Shown here: positions 17,060 through 26,746 of the stretch, piece after piece
Position numbering within the stretch: the first letter of the stretch is position 1
How the letters are laid out: the number at the start of each line of letters is the position of its first letter
NCBI GenBank assembly: GCA_021413825.1
Contig: JAIOPQ010000012.1
Coordinates: 1-64,000 of the forward strand
Direction of reading: 5' to 3'
From: Spirochaetia bacterium
Lineage (GTDB): Bacteria > Spirochaetota > Leptospiria > Leptospirales > Leptonemataceae
Length of the DNA: 64,000 nucleotides
The notes under the pieces: generated by a model
What the model was told of the DNA's origin: nothing
The model's input: only the letters and a program-made list of their open reading frames with translations
The model's database searches: none
Translations under genes and position numbers: made by a program

Positions 17060-19642
17060 ATGTCATACCCGTTTGCAGACATCGAAACCAAATGGCAGGA
17101 ATACTGGGAAAAAGAGCAAACTTTTGCTACTCCCAGCGATCGCACCAGGCCCAAGTTCTATGTGCTCGATATGTTCCCGTATCCTTCCGGAGCTGGCCTG
17201 CACGTTGGGCATCCTGAGGGATACACTGCAACAGATATTGTTGCCCGTTACAAACGCATGCGCGGGTTCAATGTGCTCCATCCTATGGGCTGGGATGCAT
17301 TTGGTCTTCCGGCTGAACGTTATGCGATGAAAACAAAAATTCATCCATCCATCACTACTGAACAAAATGTAAATAACTTCCGCAGACAACTTCAAGCCCT
17401 TGGCTTTTCATACGACTGGAAACGTGAATTAAATACCACGGATCCGGGCTACTACAAGTGGACTCAATGGATCTTCCTGAAGCTGTTCAATTCCTACTAT
17501 GATCAAGAAGCCAAAAAAGCAAGACCCATCAAGGAGCTTGAGATTCCACCGCAGCTCAAAGGAAAAGGCAATGCTGCGGCAAGGGAAGCATTCATAAACG
17601 ATCGAAGGCTCGCGTATGTCGCTGAAATGCCGGTAAACTGGTGCGCTGAACTCGGGACCGTACTTGCAAATGAAGAAGTGGAAGAATGGGTTTCCAAGGG
17701 CTATTCGGTGGAACGCAGGCCGATGCGTCAATGGATGCTACGTATCACGGCCTATGCCGAACGTCTGGTAGACGATCTCAAATTCGTAGAATGGCCTTCC
17801 GGCACCCTTGAACTTCAGAAAAACTGGATTGGAAAATCCACGGGCGCTCTGGTTAGCTTTCCAGTTAAAGGCCAGGCCCAGAAAATCGAAGTCTTCACAA
17901 CCAGGCCAGACACGTTATTCGGCGTCTCTTACATGGTCCTTTCGCCCGAGCATCCACTTGTCAGCCTTGTGACAACAGATACTCAAAAAGCGGAGACAGA
18001 AACGTATAGAGATGCAGCGCGCAAAAAATCAGATCTGGAACGCCAACTCAAAGGAGAGAAAGAAGAAAAGACCGGCGTATTCACTGGCGGGTTTGCAATT
18101 CATCCATTTACAAAAGCCGAGATCCCGGTCTGGATTGCAGACTATGTTCTGATGGGCTACGGTACTGGTGCTATCATGGCCGTGCCCGCACATGACGAGC
18201 GCGATTTTGCGTTTGCTTCAAAGTTTCAACTTCCAATTAAGCCGGTCGTGAAACCCAGAAGCGGGGAATCTCCGGATCCCAAAGAGGCCTACACAAAACC
18301 TGGAATCAATATCAACTCAGACTTCCTGGACGGCCTGGAAACATTAAAAGCAATTGAAACCATGATCCAAAAACTGGAAGAACTGGGGATTGGTCAGGGC
18401 AAAGTAAACTACAGATTGCGCGATTGGTTGTTCTCAAGACAGCGCTATTGGGGTGAACCAATACCTATTTCGTTTACAGAAGACGGCAATTATGTTGCAG
18501 CAACCGAAAAGGAACTGCCCTTGCTCTTGCCGGAAAGCGATGATTTTCAACCGGCCGCAACCGGCGAATCACCTCTGGCCAATCTAAAAGATTGGGTCAA
18601 TCACAATGACGAAAAGAACGGCAAGCTGCGCCGCGAAACCAACACAATGCCACAGTGGGCTGGAAGTTCTTGGTACTACCTGCGGTACCTCGATCCAACC
18701 AATAAAAAGCGTCTAACGTCAGAAGAAGAGGAACAGTACTGGATGGGCTCCAATGGAGTCGATCTCTACATTGGCGGTGCAGAGCATGCAGTCCTCCACT
18801 TACTCTACGCGCGCTTCTGGCATAAAGTTCTGTTTGACCTTGGCTATGTGCATTCAGTTGAACCATTCCATAAGCTTGTCCATCAAGGTTTGATCCTTGG
18901 AGAAGACGGACAAAAAATGTCGAAGTCCCTGGGCAATGTGGTCAATCCGGATGATGTCCTAAAAGAATTCGGCGCTGATTCTTTCCGCCTGTACGAGATG
19001 TTTCTGGGGCCCCTTGAAATGAGTAAGCCCTGGTCAACCAAAGCCATTGGTGGCGTATTCCGCTTTCTCTCGCGCGTCTGGAGGCTCTACACAGCGCCGG
19101 ACAGCAATGACGAAGAAACATCACGCATGGACGCTAAGATAGACCCACAACTGATCCTTGAGCCGGACGCCGACAGAAAAACTGGTATTGAACGTTTGCT
19201 TCACCAAACAATACGTAAGGTTACCGAAGATCTTGAAAGAATGTCATTTAATACTGCGATCTCTACCCTGATGGTGTTCGTAAATGAGACTACGGCCGAG
19301 AAGAAGATAGGAAAGGAAGCAGCAGAATTATTTCTGATTTTGCTTTCCCCGTTTGCTCCGCACATTGCAGAGGAACTGTGGGCAAAAATTGGCAAGGAAA
19401 CCTCAATCGCGCTTGCAGACTGGCCTGCTTTTGATCCGGCCAAAGCCGCTGCCAGCGAAATCGAAATTGTATTCCAGGTCAATGGGAAGGTTCGGGGAAA
19501 GGCAATGCTTGCACCGGATACAGCAGAGGATCAACTAAAGGCAGCGGCCCTCGCAGACGAAGCCGTAAAACGAGCAATCGAAGGAAAAGAAGTTCGCAAG
19601 GCAATTGTAGTAAAGAACAAACTGGTAAATCTAGTCGTCTAA
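17060..19642 (+). CDS. leuS: Leucyl-tRNA synthetase
   Basis: An 860-residue class Ia synthetase charging tRNA-Leu. The HIGH motif reads HVGH in [14 protein letters not shown] and the KMSKS motif is intact in [10 protein letters not shown]. The editing (CP1) domain is present ([29 protein letters not shown]). The ATG at 17060 ([16 protein letters not shown]) is preferred over 17003, whose 19 extra residues are unlike any synthetase N terminus and overlap the divergent sulfatase promoter area. The tail (VNGKVRGK) is typical. Confidence 0.97.
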   Translation: MSYPFADIETKWQEYWEKEQTFATPSDRTRPKFYVLDMFPYPSGAGLHVGHPEGYTATDIVARYKRMRGFNVLHPMGWDAFGLPAERYAMKTKIHPSITTEQNVNNFRRQLQALGFSYDWKRELNTTDPGYYKWTQWIFLKLFNSYYDQEAKKARPIKELEIPPQLKGKGNAAAREAFINDRRLAYVAEMPVNWCAELGTVLANEEVEEWVSKGYSVERRPMRQWMLRITAYAERLVDDLKFVEWPSGTLELQKNWIGKSTGALVSFPVKGQAQKIEVFTTRPDTLFGVSYMVLSPEHPLVSLVTTDTQKAETETYRDAARKKSDLERQLKGEKEEKTGVFTGGFAIHPFTKAEIPVWIADYVLMGYGTGAIMAVPAHDERDFAFASKFQLPIKPVVKPRSGESPDPKEAYTKPGININSDFLDGLETLKAIETMIQKLEELGIGQGKVNYRLRDWLFSRQRYWGEPIPISFTEDGNYVAATEKELPLLLPESDDFQPAATGESPLANLKDWVNHNDEKNGKLRRETNTMPQWAGSSWYYLRYLDPTNKKRLTSEEEEQYWMGSNGVDLYIGGAEHAVLHLLYARFWHKVLFDLGYVHSVEPFHKLVHQGLILGEDGQKMSKSLGNVVNPDDVLKEFGADSFRLYEMFLGPLEMSKPWSTKAIGGVFRFLSRVWRLYTAPDSNDEETSRMDAKIDPQLILEPDADRKTGIERLLHQTIRKVTEDLERMSFNTAISTLMVFVNETTAEKKIGKEAAELFLILLSPFAPHIAEELWAKIGKETSIALADWPAFDPAKAAASEIEIVFQVNGKVRGKAMLAPDTAEDQLKAAALADEAVKRAIEGKEVRKAIVVKNKLVNLVV

Positions 19643-19701
19643 CGTCGCCATTGAAATCGAGCTGCTGATACTTGAGGGACTGGTCTGTTTCAGACCCTGG
19701 C

Positions 19702-21729
19702 TCAGGTATTTTTGATTAATTCTAAGAATTCAAATTCATCCAGAATCTGAGTCTTGAATTTCTTAGCCTGATCAAGTTTGCTACCAGCCCCTTCGCCTGC
19801 CAGCAAATGCGTGGTTTTTGCAGAAACTGAACTCACAGTTTTACCCCCGCGCTTCTTTACTTCTTCCATTGCAAGATCGCGAGGCTTGAAATTCACAAAA
19901 CTTCCGGTAACACACCATGTCTGACCCGCAAATGTCTGCGGCAAATTGCTTTTCTCAACTTTCTGCACAAACTGCAATCCTTGCGTCTGCAACGATTTAA
20001 TCATGCCTAGAATCTTCTTGTCCGTTAGCTGTTCTACAATTGCAGCCGCCGTATTTGGACCAATTCCGTGAATTTCCTGTAACTTTTCTACGCCATCTGT
20101 TTCTGAGGCAATTTCGATAATGTCATCAATAGAAACCAGACCATGGTCAATCAAGATTTCAGTTACACTATGACCAAGCTCCCGTAAACCAAGGGAAGGC
20201 AGAACTCGCTTGAATTCTTTCTTCTTGGATTCTTCCACTCCATCGAGAATAATCTGAACGGATTTTGGTCCGAATCCCTCTTTTTTCTCAAGCGCTGTCT
20301 TATGATCGCCTAACGTGTATAGGTCCGGAATGTGTTTGATCAGGCCTTCACGATACAGAATTTCTATATTCCGTTCTCCCAGGCCCGCTATATCCATTTG
20401 CTTGCGCTGGCAGTAGAATGCCAATGTGTTCATCAGCTTATCATCACATTCCGGGTTGGGGCAGAGCCAATCGACTGCATCCTCATCGCGCTCAAGCTTT
20501 GATTTACAAGAAGGACATTTTTTTGGAAAAACAAACTCAGGCCCACTGCCCTGATCTATTACTTCTTCTACGGCTGGAATGATCTCGCCACGCTTGGAAA
20601 CTTTTACACGCGAACCGACGCGAACACCCAGCGTTTCAATATAGTCTGCATTGTGCAGCGTTGCGTACGTGACTGTTGTGCCGGCCAGCTTAACTGGTGC
20701 CAATCGAGCTCGCGGAGTTACGCGGCCTGTCCTTCCCGTGAATACTTCAATCTCTTCTACTGTGGTCTCCCCCAGTTCTGGCTCAAATTTGAGGGCCGTA
20801 GCCCAACGAGGTGACGCTGAAGTGTGCCCTAAATCAAGTCTGCGCGAAAGCGAATCGATCTTAAGGACAAGCCCGTCCACGGGAAAAGAAAGCTTACCCA
20901 GTTTCTTTTTATATGACTCAATTGTTTTTGCAAGTTTACTCGCAGGTACTGAGATCGAATCTTCAAATACAGGTAGTCCTAGATCCATTAGATCTGTCAG
21001 CTGCTGACTGTCAGATTTTGATTTAGATTTCTCGAAGAAAGCCTCGAACGCTACCCAGCGAATTGGTCTTAGGGCGGTCTCCCGCGATTTTTTATGCTTA
21101 AGCGAACCAGAAACAAGATTTCTGGGATTGGCGTAGATGTTGCCCTGCTGCTCGTTGAATGAGTCAAACTCATCAAACCGCATATACGCTTCACCGCGAA
21201 CCACAACGTTAAGCGGCTTTGTGAGAACCGACGGAATGCTGCGAATAGTTAAAGCGTTTGTTGTTACAATATCACCCACCTGCCCGCTTCCGCGCGTGAC
21301 TGCACGCACAAGCTTACCTGATTCGTAATAGAGTACCAGAGTTGCGCCATCAACCTTCCATTCTACCAGGACAGAATCCGTTTCTACGCAGGTTTTTTCT
21401 GCCCAGGCCAGCGCCTCTTCCGTAGAATAAGTATTTGCTAGCGAAAGAACCGGTATTGTGTGTGTGAACTTGTCAAATTTGTTGTCCAGATCGCTTCCCA
21501 CAAGTCGCGTGGGCGAATCCTTCTGAGCTAACTCCGGGTTTTGTTTCTCCAGTTCAGCTAGCTCTTCGAGCAGGCGATCGAACTGCCGGTCAGACAGAAT
21601 CTGACGATGTTTGACATAATAAAGTTCCTGATGATGGCGGATTTCCTTCTCGAGCTCGCGCATCCGTTGTGCAGGAGCCGGGGACTTTCCAGGGCTTGCG
21701 CCAATCGAAGGTTTCTTAGCCTTTGCCAT
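19702..21729 (-). CDS. ligA: NAD-dependent DNA ligase
   Basis: A 675-residue replicative ligase. The adenylation lysine is in VEWKVDGATL. The OB-fold, a four-Cys zinc finger (CPSCKS ... CPNPECDD), helix-hairpin-helix repeats (EIHGIGPNTAAAIV) and a C-terminal BRCT domain (TWCVTGSFVNFKPRDLAMEE) follow in the usual order. The start overlaps the end of the upstream Fur-family gene by 14 nt, so the two are likely co-transcribed. A small hairpin (GGTCTG/CAGACC, 19682-19696) lies between the convergent leuS and ligA ends. Confidence 0.97.
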   Translation of the reverse strand: MAKAKKPSIGASPGKSPAPAQRMRELEKEIRHHQELYYVKHRQILSDRQFDRLLEELAELEKQNPELAQKDSPTRLVGSDLDNKFDKFTHTIPVLSLANTYSTEEALAWAEKTCVETDSVLVEWKVDGATLVLYYESGKLVRAVTRGSGQVGDIVTTNALTIRSIPSVLTKPLNVVVRGEAYMRFDEFDSFNEQQGNIYANPRNLVSGSLKHKKSRETALRPIRWVAFEAFFEKSKSKSDSQQLTDLMDLGLPVFEDSISVPASKLAKTIESYKKKLGKLSFPVDGLVLKIDSLSRRLDLGHTSASPRWATALKFEPELGETTVEEIEVFTGRTGRVTPRARLAPVKLAGTTVTYATLHNADYIETLGVRVGSRVKVSKRGEIIPAVEEVIDQGSGPEFVFPKKCPSCKSKLERDEDAVDWLCPNPECDDKLMNTLAFYCQRKQMDIAGLGERNIEILYREGLIKHIPDLYTLGDHKTALEKKEGFGPKSVQIILDGVEESKKKEFKRVLPSLGLRELGHSVTEILIDHGLVSIDDIIEIASETDGVEKLQEIHGIGPNTAAAIVEQLTDKKILGMIKSLQTQGLQFVQKVEKSNLPQTFAGQTWCVTGSFVNFKPRDLAMEEVKKRGGKTVSSVSAKTTHLLAGEGAGSKLDQAKKFKTQILDEFEFLELIKNT

Positions 21730-22213
21730 TCTTTCGTGCTGATTCTAACTCTGTCCTGCGCGAACAACTGCCCTTATCTTTCCACTGAATGCATCGCCCG
21801 TATAGATTGAGCGAATGCTCCGCCAGCAGAAATCCGTGCTGTTGTGCAATTTGCGTTTGAACTTTTTCGATTTCAGCAACCATGAATTCATCAATGATAC
21901 CACAATCCAGGCAAACCAGATGATCATGGTGTTCTGAAACTGGAATATGCTCATAGTAGCGAACGCCGTGCGCAAAATTGTGCTCGGTTAGTTGGCCGGA
22001 CTCAACCAGGATAGATACAATCCTGTAAATTGTGGCGCGCGAAATTTCTCCCTTGCGCTCTTTTAAAGAATCTGCAAGTGAATCTACAGTAAAATGCGAA
22101 GGATGCCGAAAGATCGTCTCAGCAACAAGCAATCGCTGATTGGTGATCTTCAATCCTGCTTTTTTCAGGTACTCGGAAAAAAGCGAAAGCTCTTTGTGAA
22201 TGTCCCTGGTCAA
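21716..22213 (-). CDS. Fur-family metalloregulator
   Basis: A 165-residue protein with the Fur winged helix (GLKITNQRLLVAETIF, ISRATIYRIVSILVESG) and the metal-binding dimerisation domain (HHDHLVCLDCG). One CxxC is present; the second CxxC of many Fur/PerR proteins is replaced by a late CSRR-type region (GRCIQWKDKGSCSRR), so the structural zinc site is unusual or absent. Whether it senses iron, zinc, manganese or peroxide cannot be decided. It overlaps ligA by 14 nt, an unexpected pairing. Confidence 0.88.
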   Translation of the reverse strand: MTRDIHKELSLFSEYLKKAGLKITNQRLLVAETIFRHPSHFTVDSLADSLKERKGEISRATIYRIVSILVESGQLTEHNFAHGVRYYEHIPVSEHHDHLVCLDCGIIDEFMVAEIEKVQTQIAQQHGFLLAEHSLNLYGRCIQWKDKGSCSRRTELESARKNGKG

Positions 22214-22254
22214 CGTTTCCCGCCTGGATACAACATCAGTTCAAAATACATGGC

Positions 22255-23166
22255 CTAAAGAACCGACTTTGAATTAAAGTGTTCAAAGCCTTGATCTACT
22301 GAAATCTTTTTTCCGTCCATATAAAACGCAACTCCTTCTCCTGCTCTGGCCAGACCAATTTCTGTGCCTGGAAACCCCCGAAATCCGGCTGGAGCAAGAA
22401 ATAGCAACTCAAGCTCTTCACCACTCGTCGCTATTTGCTCCGGAGTCAAAAAGGAGGAAAGGCCAGCCAGTGAAGGTAGACGGTCGAGGTGAATATCGAG
22501 AGCAATCCCGGAGGCGCGCGCCAGGCGACCAGAATCCTGGACAATCCCATCCGATACGTCCATTGCCGCATGAACGTCATCCGACATCGGAAATGGTCCT
22601 GCTGCATGCGGGCGCAAATGTCGTTCAAGGGCCAGAATCAAAATCTCATCAGCAAGCAAAATTCGCCCCGAAAGATGCGCGAACCCAGCAGCAGACAGTC
22701 CAAGGCTACCGGTAACGTACAAAACATCACCCGCCTTTCCTCCGCTGCGTGTGATATGGCGCGATGCCTTACCCAGCATTGTAAGTCCAAGCTGCACAGA
22801 GTTGGAACGAAACGTATCACCACCCAGCAAGTCGATCTTGAGCAGACGTAGCTCCGCAACAAAAGCCTGGGCAAACCGGCGAATAAACGAATCTTCCAGG
22901 TTTGATGGCAAACCAAGGTTTAAGGTGCACCATGCTGGTTTTCCGCCGCTGGCATAGATATCAGAAACATTCACATGAATCAGTTTAATCGCTATGTCTT
23001 CCGGGCTGGACCAATCTCGCCTGAAATGCGTCCCTTCGCTCAAGCTGTCTGTGGATATAAGGGTCAGTCCGGTGAACGGCACGGCCGCACAATCGTCGAG
23101 TCCGTCTGCGTCATTCTTGAAGAGTGAAATGATATCTGATTCGCGCATATCAAGTTTTGATTGCAA
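22255..23166 (-). CDS. thiL: Thiamine-monophosphate kinase
   Basis: A 303-residue ATP-dependent kinase making thiamine diphosphate from thiamine monophosphate. Signatures seen are DGLDDCAAV, STDSLSEGTHF, the dimer region HVNVSDIYASGG, GGDTFRS and MDVSDGIVQDSGRLA. The N terminus may start at the internal MRESDI (about 6 residues later). It overlaps the upstream gene end by 17 nt. Confidence 0.92.
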   Translation of the reverse strand: MQSKLDMRESDIISLFKNDADGLDDCAAVPFTGLTLISTDSLSEGTHFRRDWSSPEDIAIKLIHVNVSDIYASGGKPAWCTLNLGLPSNLEDSFIRRFAQAFVAELRLLKIDLLGGDTFRSNSVQLGLTMLGKASRHITRSGGKAGDVLYVTGSLGLSAAGFAHLSGRILLADEILILALERHLRPHAAGPFPMSDDVHAAMDVSDGIVQDSGRLARASGIALDIHLDRLPSLAGLSSFLTPEQIATSGEELELLFLAPAGFRGFPGTEIGLARAGEGVAFYMDGKKISVDQGFEHFNSKSVL

Positions 23167-24079
23167 GACCTGCAGCCCGTTCGCTGCCTAATCGCGTCAC
23201 AATCTCCTGAAATGCTATAGCACGTCGCATAGCCTTTGCAGATTCTTTTAGATACCCAAACGGGAACGCACGCCCCGGATTTCCTCGATCGTCTCCGTAC
23301 AGAATCTCCTGCATATTGCGAGGTCCAGCAAACGATTCAAGCGGCTGGGGTCCTGGATAAAACAATGCAGATTCTATAACGGCCAGCAATCCTTCTGCTG
23401 GATGAAAGATTCGCTTGGCATGCGGGGCAAGGATCGGGCGTAGTTTCACCAGATCCAGGCCTGGAAGACTGAAATCTTTACAAATCAGCATCTGATTTCT
23501 CGCACGCATAAGGGGCCGGTCGCGCAGTATTTTTTCAAGGCGATAAAACAAATTCACGATGTCCACTCGTTCGCTATCAACGTCGATTAGAATCCATTCC
23601 GGCCAGTCATCCACCACTGCGAGGACCTGAGCTATATCATCTACGGAGGTAAAATCCATCCGCGCCTGCTTTCCTGCAAATCGCAGAATCTGCCGCAATT
23701 GCGTTCTAAAGACTGTGGAATCCGAAACTACAAAGCATGCACCTAGAATTGCCGGCAGACTCGCCGGAGGCAGAATGATTGGCTCGTCCGGCTCGGGAAG
23801 TTTATAGATTGCGCAAACACCAATCTGGAGATATTCTTCCGGAATGTCAGCCTGGCTTCCGCACACCAGTAGAATGGGAATAAACCACTCAAGGAGTTCC
23901 TTAACCTCCCGCAATTTTGCCTGTGGAAAAAACGCAAGCCTGGAAATGTCAGGCGGCCTATCCGGCAGGGTTTCGAATTTCTGAATGCGCTGACCGGCAG
24001 CAGCCTCCATCCAGTATTCCAGGAGATGAATCTCATGTCCCTTCAGGCCGTGACCGACTATAACCGGAAAATCGGGCAT
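23150..24079 (-). CDS. Protein of unknown function, possible degenerate receiver domain
   Basis: A 309-residue soluble protein. The middle (about 120-230) has a receiver-like rhythm: ACFVVSDSTVFRTQLRQIL (beta1-alpha1) and WILIDVDSERVDIVNLF, where the Asp would sit at the phosphorylation position. Other receiver landmarks are weak, and the first 110 residues are unfamiliar. It is co-directional with thiL, which it overlaps at its end. A signalling role is only a guess. Confidence 0.5.
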   Translation of the reverse strand: MPDFPVIVGHGLKGHEIHLLEYWMEAAAGQRIQKFETLPDRPPDISRLAFFPQAKLREVKELLEWFIPILLVCGSQADIPEEYLQIGVCAIYKLPEPDEPIILPPASLPAILGACFVVSDSTVFRTQLRQILRFAGKQARMDFTSVDDIAQVLAVVDDWPEWILIDVDSERVDIVNLFYRLEKILRDRPLMRARNQMLICKDFSLPGLDLVKLRPILAPHAKRIFHPAEGLLAVIESALFYPGPQPLESFAGPRNMQEILYGDDRGNPGRAFPFGYLKESAKAMRRAIAFQEIVTRLGSERAAGLAIKT

Positions 24080-24126
24080 AAATCAGAATTGCCCGGGCTT
24101 GCAGGCAGTCAACACAAGGGCAGAGC

Positions 24127-25443
24127 ATGAAGTTTCTTCCTATTATACTTCTTCTATTGGCCCCGGGTTGCTTCTGGGGCACTAGAAACGGAACAAGCGA
24201 TCTTATGGATCTGGAAATTCGCCAGGACGGGCGCATTCAAATCTATTCGCTCAAGAAGGTTTCTGCAAAACCAGAAGGACCAACCCTGCTCGGAGGAAGA
24301 TCGCAAAGGCCGCTTGCAACAGGGCTTGATGCGCTTGCTGAAACCGATTTTGAATTGCTCCGCGGAAAAAACTTCGCACTACTTACGAATGCAACGGGAC
24401 TCAATCGTGAGCTTGAGCCAGGAATTGAGTTGATGATGCGCGCAGGTATTAGGCCACAGTTGCTATTTGAACCAGAGCATGGAATTTTTGGTGCAGCAGA
24501 TGCAGCGGGGCCGGATGGAATTCGAGTCGATCCACAGACAGGATTGCGCATCATGAGCCTCTACAGTTCGCAGCGCAGGCCACCAGCGTACGTGTTTGCG
24601 GGGCTGGACTACCTGGTTGTAGATATTCAAAACCTTCCAGTGCGCTGTTACACCTACGCAAGCACTTTGACCTATTTGCTTGAGACAGCGGCGCAAACTG
24701 GAACTCCGGTTCTAATTCTGGATCGGCCAAATCCATTTGGATTCATGCGTGCAAAGGGACCGTATCCGCGCGAGGAGTTGCGCAGCTTTGTAGGATACGC
24801 GCCTGTTCCGTTTCTATATTCGCTCACAGTTGGTGAATATGCACTCTTCATCTCAGAAGAAATCTTACCCACCCTCAAACTTACAGTCCTGCGTGTAGGT
24901 GGTTATTCCAGACAAGACACGGACGCTTCCTTGAGGAATTCCTGGATCAATCCGTCACCAAACATTCCATCGCCTGAAAGTGCTCTGGTTTACACCGGGA
25001 TGGTTTTCTTTGAAGGAACGAACGTTAGCCTCGGTCGAGGTACTACAAGGCCGTTTATCTATTCTGGCGCGCCCTGGATGAGGTCAGCAGAGGTAGTCGC
25101 AGAGTTCCGGAAACTACAACTGCCCGGCGTTCAAATTGCTTCTGTGGTTTTCACGCCGACCTTCTCGCTTTATACTGGAATTTCCTGTTACGGAGTTCAA
25201 CTGCATCCGGTTTCCGTTGATTTTGATCCAATCCGGACCGGATACGAACTTATGCGAATCATCCACCGGCTTCATCCAGGGCAGTTTAGCTTTACAGGCG
25301 GAAATTTCACAGATCGTCTCTGGGGCAGCGAAGGGTATCGCACGGCAGTTATGGACGACCTATCTTACAAGATATTCGAACGCACCTGGATCAGTGACAG
25401 TGAAAACTTTGAAGATTGGATGAAGAATTACCGTTTGTACTAA
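24127..25443 (+). CDS. DUF1343 lipoprotein, exo-beta-N-acetylmuramidase NamZ-like
   Basis: A 438-residue protein with a lipoprotein signal (lipobox APGC, Cys about residue 15). It carries the DUF1343 signatures FALLTNATGLNREL, LLFEPEHGIFGAADAA, VVDIQNLPVRCYTYASTL, LDRPNPFG and EGTNVSLGRGTTRPF. Characterised members (NamZ of Bacillus) release terminal N-acetylmuramate from peptidoglycan fragments, so a cell-wall recycling role on the periplasmic side is likely. Its TAA stop is the first codon of the left copy of the 59-bp direct repeat, so it marks the left chromosomal flank of the island. Confidence 0.88.
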   Translation: MKFLPIILLLLAPGCFWGTRNGTSDLMDLEIRQDGRIQIYSLKKVSAKPEGPTLLGGRSQRPLATGLDALAETDFELLRGKNFALLTNATGLNRELEPGIELMMRAGIRPQLLFEPEHGIFGAADAAGPDGIRVDPQTGLRIMSLYSSQRRPPAYVFAGLDYLVVDIQNLPVRCYTYASTLTYLLETAAQTGTPVLILDRPNPFGFMRAKGPYPREELRSFVGYAPVPFLYSLTVGEYALFISEEILPTLKLTVLRVGGYSRQDTDASLRNSWINPSPNIPSPESALVYTGMVFFEGTNVSLGRGTTRPFIYSGAPWMRSAEVVAEFRKLQLPGVQIASVVFTPTFSLYTGISCYGVQLHPVSVDFDPIRTGYELMRIIHRLHPGQFSFTGGNFTDRLWGSEGYRTAVMDDLSYKIFERTWISDSENFEDWMKNYRLY

Positions 25444-25499
25444 ACGATACCAGGGAAACTGCAGAATCCTTCCAGGTAACGTCGCTTAGCCAGACTGCT
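25441..25499. repeat. Left copy of the 59-bp direct repeat bounding the 14.8-kb island
   Basis: The sequence starting TAAACGATACCAGGGAAACT and ending TTAGCCAGACTGCT matches the copy at 40214-40272 in the same orientation, with differences only at offsets 33, 36 and 55 (56 of 59 identical). It begins at the DUF1343 stop codon and ends inside the last codons (Q-S-G-stop) of the cyclase gene. It resembles an attachment-site pair. Confidence 0.92.
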
Positions 25500-26709
25500 T
25501 TCCATCAAGGATGTACACTGGCATCGAACCTTTACCCTTCACTTCGATAGATCCGCGAGCAGTAAACGCATACTCGTGCTTCAAAATATCGAAGACTGCT
25601 TGAGTTACCTGAATCTGTCCGGCAATTCCATGCGATTCCATTCTACTGGCTGTATTAACAGCGTCACCCCAGAGATCGTACGCAAACTTCTTTTTTCCAA
25701 TTACGCCGGCAACAACCGGACCTGTCTGCATTCCGACTCGTAATCTCAGATCATGCCCAAAACCGCGGGCCTCGTGGAATATTTGCATCATGCCAAGCGC
25801 CAGATCTGCCATTGCCTGGCAATGATCTGCACGTGGGCGCGGTACTCCGGCTGCTACCATGTATGCATCACCAATCGTTTTTATTTTTTCAAGACCTGAG
25901 CGATCCGTTAGTACATCGAACCTGGAAAAGATATCATCTAGCAATCGAACAAGATCATCCGGCGAAAGTTTCTCGGACAGGCCGGTAAAATTCTCAATGT
26001 CAGAAAATAGTATGGTCGCCGATTCAAATCTATCAGCGATAGAGCGTGGATTCTCTTTTAGCAAAGTTACAATTTCATCCGGCAGAGTATTCCGCAATAG
26101 GTTTTCTGCCTTCTCCCTTTCTCGAGCCAGATTCATTTCGGAATCACGGTATGTGACAAAGCCATAGTACAGAAATCCGAACGTGATAACAGAGAACCAG
26201 AATATGACCGAGGAACGCACGGTCGGCAAGATAGCAGGCGGAATCGCAATGACTGGTGCACCTTCCCGGAATTCAAGATAGACCAGCGCCACCACACTTA
26301 GCCCGACCATGACAAACATGAGCCTGCGCTCTTCATGTGGAAAATAGTAGAACGCCCCAATTGCTACCGCAGGCATGAGGAACTGTGCGTATGTTTCTGT
26401 TCCGGCAAGAATCGTGCTGATCAGAATATTATTGAGACCGGAAAATGCAAAGATTACCCGTGCCAATGTATGTTTGCGCAAAGCTGAACAAAGGAGAACC
26501 AATCCCTGCAAGGCAAGCATGAGCGCGGAAGACCATACGAATGGGGTAGTGCCGAATTCGCGAAAATACCAGACCAGGGGCAAAAGGCTCAACTGCACCG
26601 GGATTACGACTGCAACAAGCGCATTGAGGACTATAACATTCTTACGGTGTCCGGGATCGAGTCCCTCATGAGTTCCGATTCGGAGATATTTCCGCCATAG
26701 TTGCATCAC
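25486..26709 (-). CDS. Membrane-bound class III adenylate cyclase
   Basis: A 407-residue protein. About six transmembrane helices (residues 28-190) form a membrane input domain, followed by a short coiled coil and the cyclase domain (about 225-400). Metal ligands are in ATILFSDIENFT and KTIGDAYMVAAG. Substrate-selecting Lys (KTIGD) and Asp (YDLWGDAVNTASRM) indicate ATP, and the transition-state Asn and Arg are present. It should make cAMP. It ends inside the left direct repeat and follows the PilZ-reductase fusion by 37 nt, so it is likely the third gene of that operon. Confidence 0.92.
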   Translation of the reverse strand: MMQLWRKYLRIGTHEGLDPGHRKNVIVLNALVAVVIPVQLSLLPLVWYFREFGTTPFVWSSALMLALQGLVLLCSALRKHTLARVIFAFSGLNNILISTILAGTETYAQFLMPAVAIGAFYYFPHEERRLMFVMVGLSVVALVYLEFREGAPVIAIPPAILPTVRSSVIFWFSVITFGFLYYGFVTYRDSEMNLAREREKAENLLRNTLPDEIVTLLKENPRSIADRFESATILFSDIENFTGLSEKLSPDDLVRLLDDIFSRFDVLTDRSGLEKIKTIGDAYMVAAGVPRPRADHCQAMADLALGMMQIFHEARGFGHDLRLRVGMQTGPVVAGVIGKKKFAYDLWGDAVNTASRMESHGIAGQIQVTQAVFDILKHEYAFTARGSIEVKGKGSMPVYILDGKQSG

Positions 26710-26746
26710 CTTTGAATATTCTGATGCTCAGAATCCGCAATCGAAT

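Noticed and set aside
24127-25443. DUF1343 gene as part of the island
   Set aside because: Its stop codon is the first base triplet of the left repeat, so it lies outside; no function link to the lipid genes was seen.
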